Shown: positions 49,001 through 64,000 of the stretch, piece by piece
How the letters are laid out: each line of letters opens with the position of its first letter
Position numbering within the stretch: the stretch's first letter is position 1
DNA from: Hirudinaria manillensis
Taxonomy: Eukaryota; Annelida; Clitellata; Hirudinida; Hirudinidae
Direction: 5' to 3'
Assembly: GCA_034509925.1 (NCBI GenBank)
Contig: CM067535.1
Coordinates: 7,346,701-7,410,700 of the forward strand
DNA length: 64,000 bases
Notes under the pieces: generated by a model
Told to the model about the DNA's origin: nothing
The model's database searches: none
The model's input: only the letters and a program-made list of their open reading frames with translations
Made by a program: the position numbers and the translations under genes

Positions 49001-51003
49001 CAAATTACAATGCCTTCATACCCAAGTCCTTCCTCCATACACATCAGAGAAAATTTCCCAAGTCTAGGTTCGAGATTTAACACTGCAAGTTTTTTTCCGA
49101 CATCCGTGATGCCGTCAGCGTCGACAGCTCCGACTTCCTTTAAGAGCTGAATAGCCGCTCGAATGGACTCGGCTGGTGGTGCTTCGACAAAATCGAATTC
49201 TTCCAAATCGTTCACTCCAAGCATCATCAACTTCAGCATCGACTGGCCCAGGTGAACCCTCAAAATTTCGGGAACGGAGTTCTTCCTCATCTCTTCGAAC
49301 TCCTCTTTCTTGTAAAGTCTGTAGCATTTTCCGGATTCGGTCCTTCCGGCTCGACCCTTCCTTTGGTCGGCCGAGCTTTGGGTGGTCTTTCCGACCACGA
49401 GCGAAGTCATGTTTTTGACGCTGTCGAAGACGGCTTCCTTCACGAGTCCGGGATCGACGACGTGGCGGATGCCGGGGATGGTGACGGACGTTTCCGCTGC
49501 GTTCGTGGCGAAAATGATTTTTCTGATGCCGGGCTTTGTCGGGAGGAGCACCTCCCTCTGTTGGGCTACCTGCAGTTGTCCGTGCAAGGGCAAAATTAAG
49601 ACGTCTTTCAACTTTTCATTAGTTAATTTCCTAACTGCTAATTCAGTTTCTACAGGAGAGGTAAGAAAAACTAATATATCTCCTGGGAGAGTTTCAGAGT
49701 TATGCAGAAAAGCTGCTTTCTTAACTGCATTCATTAAGTATTCGTCATTCGATGTTGTTTCGTAAAAAGTTTCCACTGGAAACACTCTGCCGCTAACTCG
49801 CAAAACCGGAGGATTAAAAGATTTGAAAAAATTGACAAAAACATCTGGATTTATCGTTGCTGATGTCACAATAAGTTTCAGATCAGGTCTTGCTTTGAGA
49901 GACTTTTTTATGAAACCCAAGAGAAGATCGGTGTAGATGCTGCGTTCGTGAGCTTCGTCGAGAATGATACAAGAATACTTGCTGAACATTTCATCATTTT
50001 GGTACTCATTAAGAAGCATGTGATCGGTCATAAACAAAAGATTTGTATCTGTCGACTTCTTGCAATCCATGCCCACCTGATACCCAACCAATCCACCAAT
50101 TTTTACTCTCATTTCTTCTGCTACTCGAACGGCGACGCTCACGGCCGCCACCTTTCTTGGCTGCGTGCAAACTATGACGCGGTCTGAAAAATACCAAGCG
50201 TCGTGAAGATATTGAATGATTTGAGTTGTTTTACCAGAGCCGGTCTCTCCTACGAGGATGACCACCTGATTCAAAGTAACTGAGTCGATGATCTCGGACT
50301 TGTGTGCATAAATCGGAAGAAGTGCTTTAAATCTACGTTCTTCATTTTGAAAAAGCCTCTCCAGTCTGATGATTTCTTCTTTTGCTATGACATTATTCTT
50401 TGAATAATAATCAAGACAATCCTTTATTAGATTGAATGTTCCATTGAATTCCTTTTCTTGTTTTGTTAACTCATCAATCTTATCTTTATAGGTTTCTAAC
50501 ACCTGTTTTTTTTTCTCAAACTCATCAAGATTGCAATAAGTTATCTTTTTATTTGATGTTGCAGGGTTGACTTTCTCCCTCAATTCAATCATTTTAGTGT
50601 CATGTTCTTTCATGATTTGTTTATATTTGAGTGTGATATGCTCTAAAATGTTTGCTGGCAAATCATTTGGTTCATCAAGAGAAACTTCTAATCTTTGATC
50701 CATTTCAAAAGAATGTAGATCACTCTCAAGCTGAATAGCAGTCACTTTGTCAGGACATTTTATTTTGACCTCAACTTTATTTATATCAAGATCACTTATG
50801 ATCACTATATCGTGACTCAGCTTGTAATCTGAGATACTTTCCAAATATTCTACGAAAAGATCGTGATCATCTAGGATTTTTTCGACGTTATTGACGTCCC
50901 TCAAAGTTATTTTCACGAAACAGATGTTTCCATCGTCAAAAGGGGTCTTTATGAGAGAATCTTTCATTCTTAAATTTTGGTCTGAAACGTCAAATAATGT
51001 CAT
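46036..51003 (-). CDS. DEAH-box helicase fused to RBR E3 ubiquitin ligase, single exon, 1655 aa
   Basis: One uninterrupted frame. Residues 1-250: a less conserved N-terminus with a long charged, probably coiled stretch (about 120-240). DEAH helicase core: Walker A GETGSGKTTQ (about 251), DEAHERS (about 350), SAT (about 382), QRKGRAGRTESG (about 543), followed by the HA2-type helical region. After a 500-residue linker comes an RBR module: RING1 (CPICLSDI at about 1429, CGHIYCQSC), IBR (about 1500-1575, CPTPDCP, LCQLCG), RING2 (CPKC at 1600). The RING2 cysteine in GGCDH (residue 1613) aligns with the catalytic Cys of HHARI-type ligases, so thioester transfer chemistry should be intact. Plant DEAH11/DEAH12 proteins share this architecture, and similar proteins are annotated in various invertebrates. 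RNA or ribonucleoprotein substrate and ubiquitin target are unknown. The lack of introns contrasts with all sizeable neighbours. Confidence 0.95.
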   Translation of the reverse strand: MTLFDVSDQNLRMKDSLIKTPFDDGNICFVKITLRDVNNVEKILDDHDLFVEYLESISDYKLSHDIVIISDLDINKVEVKIKCPDKVTAIQLESDLHSFEMDQRLEVSLDEPNDLPANILEHITLKYKQIMKEHDTKMIELREKVNPATSNKKITYCNLDEFEKKKQVLETYKDKIDELTKQEKEFNGTFNLIKDCLDYYSKNNVIAKEEIIRLERLFQNEERRFKALLPIYAHKSEIIDSVTLNQVVILVGETGSGKTTQIIQYLHDAWYFSDRVIVCTQPRKVAAVSVAVRVAEEMRVKIGGLVGYQVGMDCKKSTDTNLLFMTDHMLLNEYQNDEMFSKYSCIILDEAHERSIYTDLLLGFIKKSLKARPDLKLIVTSATINPDVFVNFFKSFNPPVLRVSGRVFPVETFYETTSNDEYLMNAVKKAAFLHNSETLPGDILVFLTSPVETELAVRKLTNEKLKDVLILPLHGQLQVAQQREVLLPTKPGIRKIIFATNAAETSVTIPGIRHVVDPGLVKEAVFDSVKNMTSLVVGKTTQSSADQRKGRAGRTESGKCYRLYKKEEFEEMRKNSVPEILRVHLGQSMLKLMMLGVNDLEEFDFVEAPPAESIRAAIQLLKEVGAVDADGITDVGKKLAVLNLEPRLGKFSLMCMEEGLGYEGIVICALSFSGNLIFFRGGSDEDKFISDLKKTSFCDDYGDLVTLLNVYKKWEEIPRNGRVKWCLDNSINSKRMNGVSESIEEIIQSFRTQLGIIIERRFSEEVHTYERLSKILFKCFLNNLSRYTGHRKVGFRAMRDPDMAIHIHPSSALTYLEQMPVWVVFQSLLTTTQKFMLNVSYVKDEWVTDAMHRHEIIFSQEDIDHVALEMRQLPSIGSRIQKMLFAKDSPKNKSSIEAKMCSIDKRIIAILELSSLPHLFLFASTRFVDDSFKIALEEINSMKEILSKEVLVKPIMPSAEIRFVMIHGMRILALLMSNDFIEIEIDPKLLSHMEKYKQEEKLEFVKFLDIENKWILTFNNPIHAEEFLKLGGKAKRDYGVISKKNLNNYSVIVDMIRRPAKSTSFIEFHDGWDRDTFLIDHSIVLKNQVLRLKANRNSEFGIVAFQTPQWATEEQIRNAIGSDYLRKIHRISIPRGPPPCDAESERQKRSLKQCIAQHLESTSFRTSFKEPRPKDFFLTAFLAFDNSKEAQRVAAAINNSHNSYLSAKLDLKLTFYTPPDIYKTLKHEVDEKYGGLKTLLSDVKRNVREPSEGTQNRDVITTIETTTVSDYDLVKQEMSPYLTGLSWTTEFFETLHHLHHLHLNNSCIKFDKNQKCLILFGSRENIELTKKQLKQNIPLKQSYALKQISLRNPEYPKGLMKQIILNFGCDVEKCLKETCKAETVRLILKSHVIQIEGSEEAHGKLMQILSDAAVQLGENIENNTDAIGECPICLSDIQRDNHFVSEPCGHIYCQSCARQLIKSNTEQLIIPMLCVIENCNQPFTIHDAQSLASSTSEFVRIQQVALKCLQSRNPARYRFCPTPDCPTIFPIKNCEARGIFKVTSCDYQLTCSECGSKLCQLCGSNDHSDATCTANEFFNKKEEKELRSWMEEDAQNRNICPKCSSGIEKNGGCDHVECLFCKVHICWKCMMTFETSRKCYEHIQAIHQIGFDFYV

Positions 51004-52744
51004 TTCACTACGAAATGAGGATCACCACTTTTAAATTATAGCTAGAAAATACCTGTTCTTTGACCAATAAAATAAAAACCTAGAGAATTAACGACGGTGA
51101 AGTTGGCAAACTTTTTGAACACCAATATCTCTTGAACGGAAAGGACTAGAACCAAAATTCTTTTTTTAACTGGTAGATAATGACCTTTAAAGGGAAATTT
51201 AGTTAGAATTATAGAAGTGTATTTTGTTGGCAATCTTCAAACTAAATAAAATTAATTTATCACCATGTCATCGTTGAGAAACACAAAAGAGAAACACAAA
51301 AATTCCACTTTCTTAAAAATTATGACTCTTGTTAAAGTACGGAGACAGAAATTTTTGAATACAACAAGTCTTAAGAATCATTAATGGTAATTTATAATTA
51401 TACGAGAATTAAATTAGTTTAGAAAATAAAAAAAATAATTACGAATAATGTACATAAATAAATTACGAATTATATACATATTTTTTTAAATACTCAATAT
51501 ATATTCATATACTAAAATAAAAAACAAATTTCATCATATTTAGTAAAAGAACATAGTACAAAGTGCAATAATACAGATATGGATGATGACTAGGTGGGGC
51601 CAGGCGTGTTTATGCTTTTGAATTATTGGCAGTGGACTGGCCTCTCCGCGATATCGCAAGTCAGGTTGGTTTCAGCGGTTTAGATTATCACGAGTTAAGT
51701 TAATTCTTTTTTTAATTACTTGATGCTGTTTACTGCTTCTATTATTCGGAAATGTAAGATTTTCTTTTATTGAAAATATGGCAAGATCCAAAAGTTAATT
51801 CCAGAGCTGTTGACGGTAACAGTAAATGAATTAAATAAGACTTGAGTCTGTGCTTAAATATTTTTGAATCCTATAATTTGGAATATTCGCATATTAGCGA
51901 AAGAAGCTGAGCCTAGGATATTGCTGAGTGCATATTACAATACATTACTGGCGTAAATGTCGTACATTATTTTGTTACTTCATGTTGAGAGTATTATTTT
52001 ATATCTCCTAAGTAATTATAGACCCTATTGAATTAAAATTGTTATTTATTTGTCGTAATTCTTAGCACAGCAGGAAATCCATGTAACTGTTTTCATTGGT
52101 TCCTGAATACACTTTACTTGTCTATAAAAATGCTAGTTAATATTTATTTTAATTAAAATATCTTATATTTAGTATATTTAATATAGTAATATTTATATAT
52201 TATATTTTGATATATTGGTCAGATGATCCTTGTAATTGGTAAAATTAAATAATTGGAGAATCATTTGATTTGGTAAAATTACTTTTTGTAATTTTATAAT
52301 TATTTTCTGATATTCAATTTTTCTTCCTATCAGACCACAAATACAAAATTATTCATTAAAGAAATATTACATAAAATATGAGTTACAATGAATGTGAGTT
52401 GGATAGAATTATTTTATTATTGGCTGCACAAATATATTTATTTTTATATTATTTTATTATTATTTATTTATTTATTATTATTTTATTTATTTTTTATATT
52501 ATTATTTCATATTTTTATTATTTAATTTTTACAACAAAAAAAAAACTCATGTTCAGTCGGTGAGATAAAATTTTCAGAATTTTAATATATTTCTTAAAAA
52601 GGACGGGTTCTCGTGTTTCAATGTGCCGATGTTTTTAAGGGTCGTCTGAATGTTTAGATGTTGTTGTTGTTGTTGTTGTTGATTTCATGTGCTAGGCAAT
52701 ACCAGTTAAGCTGTTATGTATCTATGACTTTTTTTCATGCTTCG

Positions 52745-53000
52745 AAGGGTTAATACTTAATAATTATTTTGCTAGTTAATGCCTTGCTGATATATAATAA
52801 TGTATAATAATAATAGTAATAATATATAATTCTTAATAATTATTTTGATGGATGAGGCCTTGCTAATATATAATAATAATAATATAATATATAATAATAT
52901 ATATATATATATAATATATAATAATAATAATATAATATATAATAATATATATATATATATATAATGCTTAATAATTATTTTGCTAAGGCCTTGCTTATAT
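52745..53000. repeat. AT-rich diverged tandem repeat, about three copies
   Basis: The phrase CTTAATAATTATTTTG, followed by a GCCTTGCT-type segment, recurs near 52757, 52831 and 52966, separated by AATAATATAT runs of differing length (52865-52965 is the longest). Confidence 0.7.
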
Positions 53001-54183
53001 TAGTTAACTGTTAGAAGACTATATGCTTAATTAATTAACATTATATGGCTTTGGTTTTGTTATGATTTTGATGTGGCCATCAGAAATCCAGATGCTGATG
53101 TGCAGTTTTGATATGTATTTGTGTTTTGTTTTTGTCATGTAGTGAAGTTCTAAGGCTTAGAGTTAGGAAGTTTAGTATCGCTTTGAATCGTATCGTTGCT
53201 GTTGTTATTGCCATCATCATCACCTGTTTGTACCTTATTGAGATACGCTTGCCTTCCCAATGCATTGACAATGGCCTGCTTGTGTTTGCACTTTTCCTAA
53301 TAATATTGGCAGAAATAATTGCTAAGTTGATGTTCTGAAGTTAATGTTAAAGTTTTAAAATCTAAAATGATTAATAATCATGATAATGATCATAGTATTG
53401 GAATGGTATTTCCTACCTAGAGCTGACTGGAGGTTTGTAGTTGTTTGTAGTGAGTGAAGTTTTGGTAATGATGACGACGGTGATGATGATATTCCTGGAC
53501 GTTTGTCTCCCGGTGATTTCCATGCGCGGTCGGATATTGCTTCCGGGAAGATGAGCTCTCGAACTAGTGGACCAAGTGTCTTTCTCTATCTGATCCAAAA
53601 AAAAAAATGCAGCCAACAAATCCTGAAAAATGCTTATCCACCTCATTAGAGATTCGCATTATTTTTCTTTGGGAGATCCGTGTGTACAATTTCCTTTAAT
53701 CCTGGTAGCTTTATTATGTGTTAGCAGCCATTTCTCATTAGCTTCTGGAGAATAATAGTTCTTCTGTTGTTTAACTGTGACTGTGGAGTTAACATTGGAT
53801 AACTAATAAGTGATGCCTAATCTTAATTAATTAGTCGTTAATTATTTGTACTCGATGTTAGAAAAATAATTCCTGTGGAATCTTTTCCAATGTCTGAGTC
53901 TATTTTGAGGTGATTTGTTCGAAAAGAATCCTAAGCTGTTAAAATTTCTTATAATGTTTTGAAATCACAAGTGACTGATTACTTTATCCAATTGTGATTA
54001 TCTTGTTGTTTTATGAAGACGTGAATTTAAGATAAGCACTTGACTTGACTTAAATAATTCATCCATGTTGGCTTTATGTTGTTAGCTTTAAAAAATACTA
54101 AAGAACTTATTCTAACAAGCAACCTGGGCAATCTTAGGCGTTGTGGACAATCGTTGAATTGGGAGAACAGTCAAAAGTTTACT

Positions 54184-54297
54184 TAATAATTAATTAATTA
54201 ATTTAATAATAATAAAATTAATCAATTAAATTTTGTTTGCAAAACAATTTAATAATAATTAATTAATTAATTAAATTTGTTTGCAAAACAATTTTTT
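54184..54297. repeat. AT-rich direct duplication
   Basis: A unit of AATTAATTAATTAA runs followed by TTTGTTTGCAAAACAATTT is present twice in a row. Confidence 0.8.
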
Positions 54298-55496
54298 TCT
54301 AATTTTCCAATAGTGTGAAAATAAGTTAAGTGAGTTTGTGTGATGGATTAGTGAATGTTTAGTACGGTTTTCTTAACCTCTTGGATGATGAGAACGAATG
54401 TGCAGAGGAATGTTGGAGTTCTCAGGTCCAGTTAAGCTTTGATTCTGATTTAAAGTTGTTTTCGTTTGTTTAAATATTTGAATGTAAACTTCGAAATTCC
54501 ATATCTGGCTGATTGCTGTGATTACGAGCTGCTCCTGATAACGTTATGAAGCGTTGAATGACGTGTATTCATTATAATAATATTCATCAATTGGATGTTA
54601 ACCATCTAAGCAAATCTAATTTTATCCTCAACAGGTCAGACATATCCATCCATAATACGATCAGTATATTTTCCATATTTTCGGACCACCATCATCAATT
54701 CACGAATCCGACCTCGTACAACAAGTCTTAATTGCACTTGGCCCAAACGAACGAACAAACGAACGAACGTTCTGCTAAGAATTAATTCTCAAGCGACGTC
54801 AAAAACAACACAGAGGGACGAACGTAAACAGATTCAGTTTTCGTTGCAATGTTTATTGTCAATTAGTGCGTGTTATTATTCGAAGAAAGAGATCACGAAA
54901 AAACTATTTCCTATGGACAGAAGCGGAGTTATGCGTATCTTTCATGTCGTCATGCAGGAGAAAACACGGTTTTACGGCAGCCATTGATGCTGGTCTCCTT
55001 CATCTCAATCGTGTTTTATGGAATTATTGAGTTATTCTCGTCTTGAATTCATTTTTATCATCGAAGTCTGAGTTTATATCCCCTCTGGGTTGCATCTGAA
55101 AGTCAGAAGGATAGCATTTTTCAGAGTTCTGCGAGTTTTCAACTGAGTGCCAGTGGGAATATTTATCTTTAAACATTCAATTGGACTTTTACGACAACGA
55201 TAACAACTTCAACAACAACAACAAGCAGATCATCATATTTATTTATTCATTCGTTTGTTTGTTCACGTCATCATCGCTCGTTCCTAAGTTCAACGGTTGC
55301 CTTCTTTGGAGATTCAAGATCAGAAGACAACGACAACAACAACAACAACGACCACTGTCAGAAGAATAATATATTATTCCTCAGAAGATTGAGGAAGATA
55401 AAAATAAATAAACTCTCTCAATCCTCGTCGTTTTTGTCTGCTTGGAAAGCCGCTTTGAATAATTCCACATCTGACGAATAATTGGACGCCCTGAAA

Positions 55497-63630
<8,134 letters not shown>

Positions 63631-63691
63631 GTCGGTATTTGCTTGCAGATGAATTGAAATCAATTTATTTTCAGCGACTGAGTGGTTTAGC

Positions 63692-63828
63692 GATCAATAA
63701 TAATCACTCCTGATAATAATCACTCCTGATAATAATCACTCCTGATAATAATCACTTTTGATAATAATCACTTTTGATGATAATCACTTTTGATAATAAT
63801 CACTTTTGATGATAATCACTCCTGACTG
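63692..63828. repeat. 16-bp minisatellite (GATAATAATCACTCCT)
   Basis: About eight copies of a 16-bp unit. The first copies end in CTCCT, the later ones in CTTTT, and some carry GATGAT in place of GATAAT. It starts about 60 bases after kindlin exon 4. Confidence 0.95.
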
Positions 63829-64000
63829 CATTGGAACAGAGCCAACCTTAAAGTGTCATATTCTATGCTTGTGCAGATGTCTGTTGTGCTTGTGGTGTCA
63901 TCTTTTATATAAAGTCCAACTTTAGGTTTTAGTCCGATTTTTGACGTTTCCCATCCATTCAATGAGGTGAATTGCAAATAAAACTTCTTCAACTAACTCT

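Larger units (their letters stand above)
51004..55496. other. Divergent region helicase-RBR / kindlin, no further gene found
   Basis: Contains the helicase 5' flank and the kindlin promoter/5' UTR side. AT-rich, with the repeats listed separately. Short frames at 53080-53646 and 55181-55369 lack splice or homology support. The 55000-55496 stretch is less AT-rich and ends in the kindlin start, so it may be 5' UTR; an in-frame TAA lies 18 bases before that ATG. Confidence 0.5.

Overview
The window is nuclear DNA of an invertebrate animal. The genes have many small exons with GT-AG introns whose phases join cleanly, non-coding DNA is AT-rich, and simple-sequence repeats are very abundant. The protein set (DCC/neogenin receptor, kindlin, torsin, a DEAH-helicase/RBR fusion) is metazoan. 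A lophotrochozoan such as an annelid or mollusc is my guess from overall texture only; the sequence does not fix the species.

Layout from left to right. 1217-3935 (-): a four-exon gene for a small, ten-cysteine, single-pass membrane protein I cannot name. 6020-10215 (-): a complete 12-exon adenylosuccinate lyase gene of 497 codons. 11323-13369: three copies of the tiny ribosomal protein eL41 gene (two on +, one on - with an extra intron), each too short to appear as a normal ORF. 14458-16951 (-): a complete six-exon torsin AAA+ gene. 19293-43883 (+): a 25-coding-exon DCC/neogenin-type netrin receptor (signal peptide, 4 Ig, 6 FN3, one membrane span, cytoplasmic tail; about 1482 aa). Its first coding exon is only 28 bp and lies 4.8 kb from the second. 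One of its introns carries an intact 1983-bp LTR retroelement in antisense (36737-38719), with identical 297-bp LTRs and a single SAP-domain ORF. 44280-44860 (-): a small two-exon gene of unknown function, convergent with the receptor. 46036-51003 (-): a single-exon 1655-aa DEAH-box helicase fused to an RBR ubiquitin ligase. 55497 to past the right edge (+): the first four coding exons of kindlin (fermitin).

The genes do not form a functional cluster. They are a mix of housekeeping (purine synthesis, ribosome, ER AAA+ ATPase) and adhesion or guidance genes (DCC, kindlin). Several are arranged head to head: ADSL/eL41, torsin/DCC and helicase/kindlin.

Repeat density is uneven. The DCC and kindlin introns and the leftmost gene are packed with ATC/GAT, AAT, GTT, ATCC and TTTA arrays and several minisatellites, while the blocks 7.5-19 kb and 44-52 kb are nearly free of them. 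Some arrays lie inside coding exons and are translated as poly-Ser, poly-Asp or Asn-rich inserts. The best candidates for something unusual are the compact SAP-ORF LTR element, the three-copy eL41 cluster with two gene structures, the intronless helicase-RBR gene, and the two unassigned proteins.
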